The translations under genes were made by a program, and so were the position numbers. A stretch of DNA of 64,000 bases from Kribbella jejuensis (GTDB lineage Bacteria; Actinomycetota; Actinomycetes; Propionibacteriales; Kribbellaceae), in the NCBI RefSeq assembly GCF_006715085.1, contig NZ_VFMM01000002.1:1054001-1118000 (forward strand), in the 5' to 3' direction. The notes beneath the pieces are model-generated. The model ran no database searches, had not been told where the DNA came from, and saw nothing but the letters and a program-made list of their open reading frames with translations. Positions 8,687 through 16,451 of this stretch are shown here, in pieces. The first letter of the stretch is position 1, and the number at the start of each line of letters is the position of its first letter.

Positions 8687-9763
8687 TTACCACCTCCTTT
8701 CTCGTCCGGTTGCTGCGTGAACGTAGGCGGTTGCCTGCACGCCTTGGAGGAACATGTCGTAGACCATCTCCACGATCAGCGTCGCGGCGACGGCCATCGC
8801 GAGTTTCCCGCGGCGGCGTACAGTGACCACTCGCTCGGCCATGAACAGGGCCGTGATGCCCAGCCAGAACCCATGCAGTTTCAGGCCGTGGAAGGCGCCG
8901 TACCCGAGCGAGAAGAGGTAGGCCGCGGTGATCAGGACGCCGATCGCGCCGAGCGCCTGCCGGCCCCAGTACGAGCGGGTCGTCCGGGTCCAGCCGTAGT
9001 CGAAGAGGTTCTCCAGCGCGCCGCGCTTCCATCGGACACGCTGGTTCGCGAGCGAGCGCCACGACTGCATCGTCTCGGTGGTCAGCGTGCACCCCGACGG
9101 CGAGCGCAGCACGTACCCGAGCTTCATCAACGCGAACGACAGCTCGTTGTCCTCGGTCAGCACCCGGGTGTCGTACACCTGCGGCGCCCCGGGCAGCCGG
9201 CCGTCCGCGCGCGCCCGGATGACTTCGCGGAGTACGCCGACGCGCAGCAAGGTCGCCGTACCGGTCAGCACGAGCACCTTCCCGCGCTGCCGGCGGATGT
9301 CGAGCTCGTACCGGGCGTATTCGTTGGCCTGCAGCCATTCCACGAAGCGGCCCCAGCGCGTTCCGGAATCGATCCGGCCGCGAAACACCCCGCCGACTCC
9401 GCCGACATTCCCCCGGTACGCCTTCAAACCCGCGGCGATGAATCCCGGATCGAGAAATGAATCCGCGTCCTGGACGAGTACGACGTCCTCGTCGCGCAGG
9501 CCCGGCAGCAACAACTCGAGGACCTGGTTCAGGCCGCCGGCCTTCTTGTGCTGGTTGCCGACCGTCTCGTAGACCTCGACCTGATGCGCCCGCGCCACCT
9601 CGACGGTGCCGTCGGTGCAGTTGTCGGCGATCACGATGATGTGGTCAGGACGCCTTGTCTGCCGGCGTAACGCGGCCAGTGCGGAGGGTAGCGACGCCTC
9701 CTCGTTGTGAGCCGGCAGCAGTGCCACCACCGTGACGGCAGGCGTGGGCGAACCCCCGCTCAT
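8687..9763 (-). CDS. Processive family 2 glycosyltransferase (hyaluronan/cellulose-synthase-like)
   Basis: Membrane glycosyltransferase of 358 residues from ATG 9763, chosen for GGAGGAAGT directly upstream. The GT2 signature residues are all present: Asp47 (ADNCTDGT), DxD at 99-101 (QDADSF), TED at 203-205 (LTEDNEL) and QxxRW at 241-245 (QRVRW), the set of processive beta-glycan synthases. Two or three hydrophobic segments follow (about 265-290 and 320-345). It therefore probably polymerises an extracellular polysaccharide from a nucleotide sugar. It heads an operon with the mini-LASTG gene and class E sortase. The sugar cannot be told from sequence. Confidence 0.9.
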   Translation of the reverse strand: MSGGSPTPAVTVVALLPAHNEEASLPSALAALRRQTRRPDHIIVIADNCTDGTVEVARAHQVEVYETVGNQHKKAGGLNQVLELLLPGLRDEDVVLVQDADSFLDPGFIAAGLKAYRGNVGGVGGVFRGRIDSGTRWGRFVEWLQANEYARYELDIRRQRGKVLVLTGTATLLRVGVLREVIRARADGRLPGAPQVYDTRVLTEDNELSFALMKLGYVLRSPSGCTLTTETMQSWRSLANQRVRWKRGALENLFDYGWTRTTRSYWGRQALGAIGVLITAAYLFSLGYGAFHGLKLHGFWLGITALFMAERVVTVRRRGKLAMAVAATLIVEMVYDMFLQGVQATAYVHAATGRERRW

Positions 9764-9817
9764 ACTTCCTCCCCGTGGGCGCGACCCCCAGTTATGTCGC
9801 GCCAAGAATCGCCCCGA

Positions 9818-9847
9818 TTATTACCCGAAACCCGCGACAGACAGCAA
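9818..9847 (-). promoter_or_regulatory. Candidate promoter of the glycosyltransferase-sortase operon
   Basis: On the minus strand TTGCTG (9847-9842) is followed after 18 bp by TAATAA (9823-9818), ending about 54 bp before the glycosyltransferase start. The 9764-9947 gap is visibly less GC-rich than its surroundings. No other element was recognised there. Confidence 0.4.
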
Positions 9848-9947
9848 CGCCAACCGAAGAACGAGACAATTCCAGGCGAACTACAGCCCGGCGTAACAAT
9901 CCAGTCGCCCACCGTCGCCAAAAGCGATTACCAACCGTGCCGAGACG

Positions 9948-12900
9948 CTATTCAGCCAGTAACTGAACCTCGGCGAGGTTGGTGAAGCCGCCGTGCGTGT
10001 CTGCGATTCTGAGAAGGGGGTAGGACGCCCGGCCGGGTAGGGCGTAGACGTACCACTGGTCGCCGGTGGTTATGCCGGTGACGGTGGTCAGCGTGGTCCA
10101 GGTAGTGCCGTTGGTGGAGGCCTGAATCAGGTCGCCGTTGGCGCGGCCCGGCAAGTTGCTGCGGGGACGGACCCGGACGGCGTCGAAGGCGAGGGTTGTA
10201 CCGGGTGGAGGGGTGACCGAGACCCAGCCGTTGCCTGAAGTGGTATCGGTGAAGGTGGTCAGGTCGCCGTCGAACATCCGCCAGCCGTTGGCTTCGGGGG
10301 TGCCTACGCCCGGGAAGGCCGGGCTGGAGGCAGTGACCCAGCTCTGCTGGATGGCGAGCGTGTGGACCCGGGCGTTCCAGAGCTCGAGAGACGTGCCGGC
10401 GGTGGTGTCGACGATGGTCGTGCCGGGCTCGCCGGCGGCGGTTGTGTAGTCGACGGTGAATTGCAGTACCCGGCCGTACGGAACGTCGTTCGGCAGCACG
10501 ACGGTCGCCTTCCAGTGGACGCCGTCCGGGCTGGAAACCTCAGCGGCCTGTCCCTCGATCGACGCGGAGACCTGGCGCAGCGGCTCGGTCGCCGCCATCG
10601 TCAGCGTCACGGTGTCACCGTTCTGGGCACGCTTCGGGTCGGTGTTCGACGATGCGATCGACACGGTGCTCAACGCCGTACTCGTCTCCGAGCGCTGCCC
10701 GTAGATCCGGAACTCGCTGAAGCTTGACAGTCCCGGGTACGCCGGATCCGTCGGGACGCCAGGGTGGTCGACCTGCAATTTCAGGAAGCGGAACGCGAGC
10801 CCCTTGACCTCGTCCCGGACCGGGATCCTCTCCAGCGCGAACCCCTGGCCGGACGTGTCGGTCGTCTCCCGCGCGGTGAGCAGCGTCCAGGTCCGCCCGT
10901 CGTTCGAGCCGTACACGTTCGCGCCTTGCGTACGGTTCGCGAAGTTGTACCGTGCCTGCAGCCCGAAGGCGTCTGCCGTGACCCGGAAGCCGGCGCCGAG
11001 ATCGAGCACCGCCGGGGCCCGCAGATCTCCGGAGTAGGTGTTGAAGTCGCCGTCGAGCATGTTGCCCAGGGCAACCTGAGAGAGCGAGGGGGAGGTTGCG
11101 CGGCCCCAGTAGTCGAACGATCCGTCGTCGCTCATCGTCGGCGTCAGCTTCTCGAGCTGCGCGACCGCACCCTGCAACGCGACGAGTTTCGCCGCGAACA
11201 TCGCCGAATCCGCTCCGAGAGCGGCCTCGGCCGCCGCCTTGGCCGACTCGACGGCAGCACGAGTCGATCGGACGTACACCGTACCCGCGTCGAAGCCCGC
11301 GAGCGCCGCGTCGACGGCGTCCTGACGCGTGGCGCTGACTGACAGGCGCACCCGCAGTACGGCGTCCGTGGTCGGATTCGATGCGACGACGAACCTGTTG
11401 TGATTGCCGACCTGACTCGCGGCCGGTTGCCAAGTCAGCGTGCCGGTTGCCGCGTCCAGCGTCGCCCCGGCCGGCAGTGTCGCCCGATAAGTCAGTGCGC
11501 CGGTGGCGGAAAGCGTTGTGGACAAGGGCTCTCCGACTACCCCGAGCAGCCGCACGTCGGAACCCTGGGCGAACCGCGGCGGCGTGAGCTGTGTCTTCGC
11601 CTGCAGGTTGATCGCGTCGATGTCGACCGTGACCGCGGGCGACCCGGTCACCGTGTAGTACGCGAGCGACTCCCCACCCGTGCTCCCGCGGAGCTTGCTG
11701 GTGTCCATGTCGTACGTGATGTACCGCCACGCGCCGCCGGTGTCAGGCAACGTCAGCGTGTAGTACGGCGCCGACCCCTGCTCCTTACGGATCTGCAACG
11801 TCGCCGTGCCGTTCGTCCGGATGCGCACACCGACGGGGCTGTACCCGTCGCGGCTGTCGTACAGCAACGTCCGTACGGCGATCGTCGTACCGCCGGGCAG
11901 TGGCCGCATCCGCACGTACCCGTCCTCGACCGACGCACCGCGGGTGATCGGAACGGTCCGCGTCTCCGCCTGGATCAACGCATCCCGCTGCACCGGCGGA
12001 GCGGTCCCGGCGACCGAGGCGGGGAATGACAGCCACGAGTCAGGGTTGAAGTCCGGGTTGCTGTTCCAGAAGTTGTACGCCGACGTGCCCCAGTAGAACC
12101 GTGCGCCGGCGTCCTGCGTGGTGGCGAGCTCGGTGATACTCGGCGCGATCGTGGCGATCGCCGGGCCGAGCTTCTGCCGGTAGATCGTGTACAGCTCGTT
12201 GGTCGGGTCGAAGATCCGCCCGCGATACGCCTGGGAGAGCACGCCGCCGCGCTGGGTGGTGTCGATCCACGGGATCGTCTTGCCCATCATGAACGCGAAG
12301 AACTGCTCGGACCCACGCAGCAACCGCTCGCCGCCGAACGAGTACACCGAAACCGCGTCCGGTGCTGTCGAGACAGTGCCGAGGACCGGGTCCAAACGAG
12401 TGCCCTGGACATCGATCACGCGCGCGATTTGCGTCAGCATGGTCACGTCGTCCCAGGCGTGTGCCTGATCACGGCCCATCTCCTGCAGTTGTACGAACGT
12501 CTTGTGGTACGGGTTGCGCGGGTCGTCCTTCGAGATGACCGGCATCACCTTGCTGAGGGCACCGTTCGTGTCGTCGTCCGGGTTCGTCGAGTTCACCGAG
12601 AACCACTCGACCGCCTCACGGTAGCGCGGCAGGTTGTCGGTGAAGATGTATCCCGCGATCGCGCCGATCAGCGAATAGCTGTGCTGACCCATGAAGTTGC
12701 GGTTCCGGTACAGGAACGTCTGCGTCAGCGGCACGATCAGGTTGCCGGTGAGGTCGGTGGTGTCGCCGTCGTTCCAGGTCAGGTCGTAGCCGTCGGCGGC
12801 CGGCCCGGTCACGGTCGAGTAGCGCAGCAGCTCGGCAGCCGCCAGCATCCGCAGCAACGGCGCGCCGCTGTGGATGTGCGCATCCGGGTAGTAGACGTAC

Positions 12901-13379
12901 GCGTTCGGGTCCATGTGCGCCCAGATCCGGATCAGCTTGAGCGCGTTCTCCCGGTAGACCGGGTCGCCGTTGAGGAAGTACAGGATCGCCTGCGTGTACG
13001 CGCGGAACGCGTCGTCGATGAACTTCGACTCGACACCCTGCGAGTTGAACGCGCTGCTGCCCGGGCGGTCCACGACGCTGCCCTGGTTGCGCGAGCTGAA
13101 GGTCTTGGACGCGTACGTCGTGGCGGTCATCGCGGCGTAGTACGACACCCACGGCTCGATGCCCGCGCGGACCTGCCGACGTGCCAGCTCGAGCGACGAC
13201 GCGCTCACCGCGAGGCCGGGGTGGACGAAACCCGCGCTCGACCGCACTGGGGCGATGACCGGCAGGGCGTCGGCAGCGGACGCGGAAGCCGAAGCGGGCG
13301 CGGCGGCGACAGGTACGACGCCGGCGACTGCGAGCAGTACGGCCAGTGTGGCCAGTGCGATCGATCTGAGAAAGGCCAT
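9948..13379 (-). CDS. Large secreted alginate-lyase-like protein with Ig and F5/8-type C domains
   Basis: Secreted protein of 1143 residues; ATG 13379 is preferred because GGAGAG lies upstream and a signal peptide follows at once (about 1-30, VAAAPASASA). Residues about 55-420 resemble the alpha-helical alginate lyase/PL5-type fold (SSLELARRQVRAG, NGDPVYRENALKLIRIW, FMGQHSYSLIGAIAGY, EMGRDQAHAWDDVTML). Then come a CBM-like beta domain (about 475-600), a putative-Ig domain (about 615-695), a small helical spacer, a discoidin-type domain (about 760-900), an Ig-like domain, and a second discoidin-type domain at the end. Expected role: beta-elimination of a uronate-containing polysaccharide outside the cell. 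It is divergent from the hydroxyacid dehydrogenase across an operator at 13480-13495. Exact polysaccharide unknown. Confidence 0.82.
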   Translation of the reverse strand: MAFLRSIALATLAVLLAVAGVVPVAAAPASASASAADALPVIAPVRSSAGFVHPGLAVSASSLELARRQVRAGIEPWVSYYAAMTATTYASKTFSSRNQGSVVDRPGSSAFNSQGVESKFIDDAFRAYTQAILYFLNGDPVYRENALKLIRIWAHMDPNAYVYYPDAHIHSGAPLLRMLAAAELLRYSTVTGPAADGYDLTWNDGDTTDLTGNLIVPLTQTFLYRNRNFMGQHSYSLIGAIAGYIFTDNLPRYREAVEWFSVNSTNPDDDTNGALSKVMPVISKDDPRNPYHKTFVQLQEMGRDQAHAWDDVTMLTQIARVIDVQGTRLDPVLGTVSTAPDAVSVYSFGGERLLRGSEQFFAFMMGKTIPWIDTTQRGGVLSQAYRGRIFDPTNELYTIYRQKLGPAIATIAPSITELATTQDAGARFYWGTSAYNFWNSNPDFNPDSWLSFPASVAGTAPPVQRDALIQAETRTVPITRGASVEDGYVRMRPLPGGTTIAVRTLLYDSRDGYSPVGVRIRTNGTATLQIRKEQGSAPYYTLTLPDTGGAWRYITYDMDTSKLRGSTGGESLAYYTVTGSPAVTVDIDAINLQAKTQLTPPRFAQGSDVRLLGVVGEPLSTTLSATGALTYRATLPAGATLDAATGTLTWQPAASQVGNHNRFVVASNPTTDAVLRVRLSVSATRQDAVDAALAGFDAGTVYVRSTRAAVESAKAAAEAALGADSAMFAAKLVALQGAVAQLEKLTPTMSDDGSFDYWGRATSPSLSQVALGNMLDGDFNTYSGDLRAPAVLDLGAGFRVTADAFGLQARYNFANRTQGANVYGSNDGRTWTLLTARETTDTSGQGFALERIPVRDEVKGLAFRFLKLQVDHPGVPTDPAYPGLSSFSEFRIYGQRSETSTALSTVSIASSNTDPKRAQNGDTVTLTMAATEPLRQVSASIEGQAAEVSSPDGVHWKATVVLPNDVPYGRVLQFTVDYTTAAGEPGTTIVDTTAGTSLELWNARVHTLAIQQSWVTASSPAFPGVGTPEANGWRMFDGDLTTFTDTTSGNGWVSVTPPPGTTLAFDAVRVRPRSNLPGRANGDLIQASTNGTTWTTLTTVTGITTGDQWYVYALPGRASYPLLRIADTHGGFTNLAEVQLLAE

Positions 13380-13479
13380 CGGAACACTCTCCAAGCGATG
13401 TGACGGGCGCGTCGGAGCCTCGCACCGCGACTCGAAGCCCGCCAGCGTCCAGCAGCGCCCGAAAATTTTGCTCCGGTGA

Positions 13480-13495
13480 TAGTTAACGTTTTCTA
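13480..13495. promoter_or_regulatory. Operator TAGTTAACGTTTTCTA (site A of the polysaccharide locus)
   Basis: This 16-mer is the exact reverse complement of the site at 20647-20662, located in the promoter gap of one of the two tandem LacI genes. Here it sits between the divergent lyase-like gene (13379) and hydroxyacid dehydrogenase gene (13511). Regulation by one or both tandem LacI proteins is inferred. Confidence 0.78.
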
Positions 13496-13510
13496 TGCCA
13501 GCCTGACCGC

Positions 13511-14494
13511 ATGCCTCCGACACCCGAAAAGCCGCCCGCGCTGGCGGTGATGTCCGCCGAGCACTGGCCGCTGCTGTTCCCGCCCGCCGTCCGGCACCGA
13601 CTCGACCAGCTCGTCCAGCTGGATCCGGCCGGGCCGATCGACCGGTTCGACCCGGATCGCCTGGCCGAGGTCGAAGTGCTGATCACCGGCTGGGGCTGTC
13701 CGATCGTCGACCATCGGATCCTCGGCAAGGCCCCGAAGCTGCGCGCGATCCTGCACGCCGCCGGTAGCGTGAAGGGGCATCTCGGCCGCGAGGTGTGGGA
13801 GCGCGGCATCGTGGTCTCGTCCGCGGCGGCAGCGAACGCCGTACCGGTCGCGGAGTTCGCCCTCGGCGCGATCTTGCTGTCCGGCAAAGGTGCCTTCGAT
13901 CTGCGCGAACGCTACCGGCGGGACCGCTGGTTCGAGCTCGGCCACATCCATCCCGACGTCGGCAACCACGGCCGGACGGTCGGCCTGATCGGCGCCTCCC
14001 GGATCGGCCGCCAGGTGCTCGACCTGCTCCGCCAGTTCGGCTTCCGCGTCCAGGTCTACGACCCGTACGCGCACGACCTGCCGTCCGTCGACCTGCGAAC
14101 ACTGCTGAGCACCAGCGACATCGTCAGCGTCCACGCGCCGTTGACCGCGGAAACCCATCACCTGTTGGGCGCCGAAGAGCTCGCGCAACTCCGAACTGGC
14201 GCGACCCTCATCAACACGGCACGCGGCCAGGTCATCGATCCCGACGCCCTGATCGCGGAGCTGCGTACGGGCCGGATCAGCGCCGTACTCGACGTCACCG
14301 AGCCCGAACCGCTGCCAGTCGACTCGCCGCTTTTCGCGCTACCGAACGCCTTCGTCACCCCGCACATCGCCGGTTCGCACGGCAACGAACTCGCCCGCAT
14401 GGGCGCCTGCGTCACGGCCGAACTCGACCGTCTGCTCGCAGGCGAGCCGCTGCACCACGGCATCAGCCTGGCAGAACTTGACCGGGCCGCCTGA
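13511..14494 (+). CDS. D-2-hydroxyacid dehydrogenase family protein
   Basis: NAD(P)-dependent oxidoreductase of 327 residues of the D-isomer-specific 2-hydroxyacid dehydrogenase family. The Rossmann motif is GLIGASRIGRQ (about 158-168) with Asp184 in VYDPYA. The catalytic set is visible: Arg238 (NTARGQ), Glu266 (DVTEPEPLP) and His285 (TPHIAGS). ATG 13511 follows the shared operator by 15 bp with no clear ribosome site, so the mRNA may be nearly leaderless. In this setting it may reduce or oxidise a keto/hydroxy acid formed from uronate products; the substrate is inferred only from neighbours. Confidence 0.88.
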   Translation: MPPTPEKPPALAVMSAEHWPLLFPPAVRHRLDQLVQLDPAGPIDRFDPDRLAEVEVLITGWGCPIVDHRILGKAPKLRAILHAAGSVKGHLGREVWERGIVVSSAAAANAVPVAEFALGAILLSGKGAFDLRERYRRDRWFELGHIHPDVGNHGRTVGLIGASRIGRQVLDLLRQFGFRVQVYDPYAHDLPSVDLRTLLSTSDIVSVHAPLTAETHHLLGAEELAQLRTGATLINTARGQVIDPDALIAELRTGRISAVLDVTEPEPLPVDSPLFALPNAFVTPHIAGSHGNELARMGACVTAELDRLLAGEPLHHGISLAELDRAA

Positions 14495-14499
14495 CGCCA

Positions 14500-14515
14500 A
14501 AGAGAACGTTTGCTA
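14500..14515. promoter_or_regulatory. Operator-like site B, related to 13480-13495
   Basis: Read on the minus strand the 16-mer is TAGCAAACGTTCTCTT, matching 12 of 16 positions of TAGAAAACGTTAACTA (site at 20647). It lies just upstream of the -35 box of the importer operon. Confidence 0.5.
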
Positions 14516-14519
14516 CGCC

Positions 14520-14548
14520 TTGACAGTCCATATCACGAGCGCTACGTT
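14520..14548 (+). promoter_or_regulatory. Promoter of the first LplB/YtcP-type importer operon
   Basis: TTGACA at 14520-14525 and TACGTT at 14543-14548 with a 17-bp spacer, a good sigma-70-type pair for an actinobacterium. Predicted start of transcription is near 14555, immediately before the palindromic operator at 14558-14573. Confidence 0.65.
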
Positions 14549-14557
14549 CGCCGGAGA

Positions 14558-14573
14558 TGGAAAGCGCTTTCTA
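14558..14573. promoter_or_regulatory. Palindromic operator TGGAAAGCGCTTTCTA (site C)
   Basis: Contains a perfect 12-bp palindrome GAAAGCGCTTTC (14560-14571) with the central CG typical of LacI-family sites. It lies right at the predicted transcription start of the importer operon, a position that blocks RNA polymerase. It shares the outer T.G.AA..CTA pattern with sites A, B and D. Confidence 0.75.
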
Positions 14574-14588
14574 AAGGAGCCGAGCGTC

Positions 14589-15506
14589 ATGACCAACCGA
14601 ACCGTCCGTTCCGGCTTGTGGCTGGCGGTGCTGGCAGTCCCCGCGGTCGTGTTCTTCCTGGTGTTCAGCTACGCGCCGCTGGCCGGTCTGGTGGTGGCGT
14701 TCAAGGAGTTCGACATCAGCAAGGGCATCTTCGGCAGCCCGTGGAACGGCCTGGCCAACTTCCGCTACTTCTTCAGCTCCGGCGACGCCCAGCGGATCCT
14801 GCTCAACACGATCGTGCTGAACGTGCTGTTCCTGGCCGCGACGCTGGCGGCCGGCGTAACGCTCGCGATCATGCTGAACGAGATCCGCGGCCGGTTCTTC
14901 AAGCGGGCGGCGCAGTCGACGATCTTCTTCCCGTACTTCGTGTCGCCGGTGGTGATCGCGATCATGCTCCAGGTCCTGCTGTCCGGCCCGAACGGCTCCG
15001 GGGGTGTCGTCAACGACGCGCTCACCGGGTTCGGGCTGCCGACGGTCGACTGGTACACCGAGCCTGGTCCGTGGCCGTGGATCCTGACCTTCGTCAAGGT
15101 GTGGCAGTTGGGCGGCTACATGAGCGTCATCTTCCTGGCCGCGATCACCTCGATCCCCGAGGACGTGTACGAGGCGGGCCAGATCGACGGCGCGAGCCGC
15201 GCGCAGATGGCGCTCCGGATCACCCTGCCGCTGCTGAAGCCGACCGCCGCGGTGCTGCTCGTGCTCGGCGTCGGCCGGATCTTCTACGGCGACCTCGGCA
15301 CGATCTACGCGATCGTCGGCGACAACGGCACGCTGTTCCCGACCACCGACGTGATCGACACCTACGTGTTCCGGTCGCTGCGCCAGATCGGTGACTTCGG
15401 CACCACCGCCGCGATCGGCCTGTTCCAGTCGGTGGTCGGCTTCGTACTGGTCTCGGCCGCGGTGCTGATCCAGCGCCGCTACTCCAAGGAGACGAGTCTG
15501 CTGTGA
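14589..15506 (+). CDS. ABC importer permease 1 (LplB type)
   Basis: Membrane permease of 305 residues for an oligosaccharide importer. ATG 14589 is chosen because AGGAG lies about 10 bp upstream and the longer reading frame would cross the operator. About six hydrophobic segments are seen. The ATPase-contact EAA loop reads VYEAGQIDGASRAQMALRI followed by LPLLKPT. It overlaps the next permease gene by 4 bp. LplB/YteP-type permeases usually work with a YtcP-type partner and a large binding protein, all present here. No ATPase gene is next to it, so a shared ATPase elsewhere is expected. Confidence 0.93.
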   Translation: MTNRTVRSGLWLAVLAVPAVVFFLVFSYAPLAGLVVAFKEFDISKGIFGSPWNGLANFRYFFSSGDAQRILLNTIVLNVLFLAATLAAGVTLAIMLNEIRGRFFKRAAQSTIFFPYFVSPVVIAIMLQVLLSGPNGSGGVVNDALTGFGLPTVDWYTEPGPWPWILTFVKVWQLGGYMSVIFLAAITSIPEDVYEAGQIDGASRAQMALRITLPLLKPTAAVLLVLGVGRIFYGDLGTIYAIVGDNGTLFPTTDVIDTYVFRSLRQIGDFGTTAAIGLFQSVVGFVLVSAAVLIQRRYSKETSLL

Positions 15507-16429
15507 CAACGATGCCCTCTGTGACTTCGAGCCTCGCGAAGGCGGCAACCCGAACCAAGGTGCGAAGGCCCGGCGGTCTCGAGCCGTTCACGCTGATCAG
15601 CATCGTCGGCGTCGCACTGTTCATGATCGCCTGTCTGATCCCGTTCTGGGTGATCATCTCCGGCTCGTTCACCGACGAACAGACCCTTGCGGTCAAGGGT
15701 TACAGCCTGCTCCCGCAGCCGTTCTCGGTCGCGGCGTACAAGTTGATCTTCACCGGCCCGACCCTGGTCAGCGCGTACGTCGCCAGTGTCTTCATCACCC
15801 TCGTCGGTACGGCGCTCGCGCTGAGCTTCACGTCCGGGCTGAGTTGGGTGATCGCGCGCCGGCTGCCGTACGTGAGCCGCCCGCTGGCGATCTTCGCCTA
15901 CATCCCGATGCTGTTCAGCGGCGGACTCGTCCCGCTCTACCTGCTCGTCACGCAGTACCTGAAACTCCAGAACAGCTACTTCGCTGTGATCCTGCCGTTG
16001 CTGGTGGCACCTTTCCTGGTCTTCATCCAGGTGTCGGCGTTCCGCCAGCTGCCGGAGGAGATCCTGGACTCGGCCCGGGTCGACGGAGCGGGGGAGCTGG
16101 CGATCTTCTTCCGGATCGGGCTGCCGCTGTCGAAACCGATCCTGGCCGTCGTCGGCCTGTTCTACGCGGTGCACTACTGGAACGAGTGGTTTACCGCGCT
16201 GCTGTTCATGTCCGACGTGCACAAGTACCCGCTCCCGCTGTTGCTGCAGAACCTGATCTCGAACGTCTCGTTCAGTCAGATGCTGCCGACAGCCGCCCAA
16301 CAGACGACGCCGGTCTACCAGCTCCGGCTCGCGCTCACGGTCGTCACCATCGGCCCGATCCTGCTCGCCTACCCGTTCGCGCAGCGCTACTTCGTCAAAG
16401 GCATCACGCTGGGCGCCACCAAGGGCTGA
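15503..16429 (+). CDS. ABC importer permease 2 (YtcP/YesQ type)
   Basis: Second permease subunit, 308 residues, GTG start overlapping the previous stop (GTGA). Hydrophobic segments are distributed as in the family, and the EAA loop reads ILDSARVDGAGELAIFFRI followed by LPLSKP. The C-terminus ends YFVKGITLGATKG, the typical YtcP-like ending, which recurs in the second importer of this window. Translational coupling with permease 1 is likely. It forms the membrane channel together with that protein. Confidence 0.93.
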   Translation: MTTMPSVTSSLAKAATRTKVRRPGGLEPFTLISIVGVALFMIACLIPFWVIISGSFTDEQTLAVKGYSLLPQPFSVAAYKLIFTGPTLVSAYVASVFITLVGTALALSFTSGLSWVIARRLPYVSRPLAIFAYIPMLFSGGLVPLYLLVTQYLKLQNSYFAVILPLLVAPFLVFIQVSAFRQLPEEILDSARVDGAGELAIFFRIGLPLSKPILAVVGLFYAVHYWNEWFTALLFMSDVHKYPLPLLLQNLISNVSFSQMLPTAAQQTTPVYQLRLALTVVTIGPILLAYPFAQRYFVKGITLGATKG

Positions 16430-16451
16430 CCCACAATCATCAGGAGGCATC

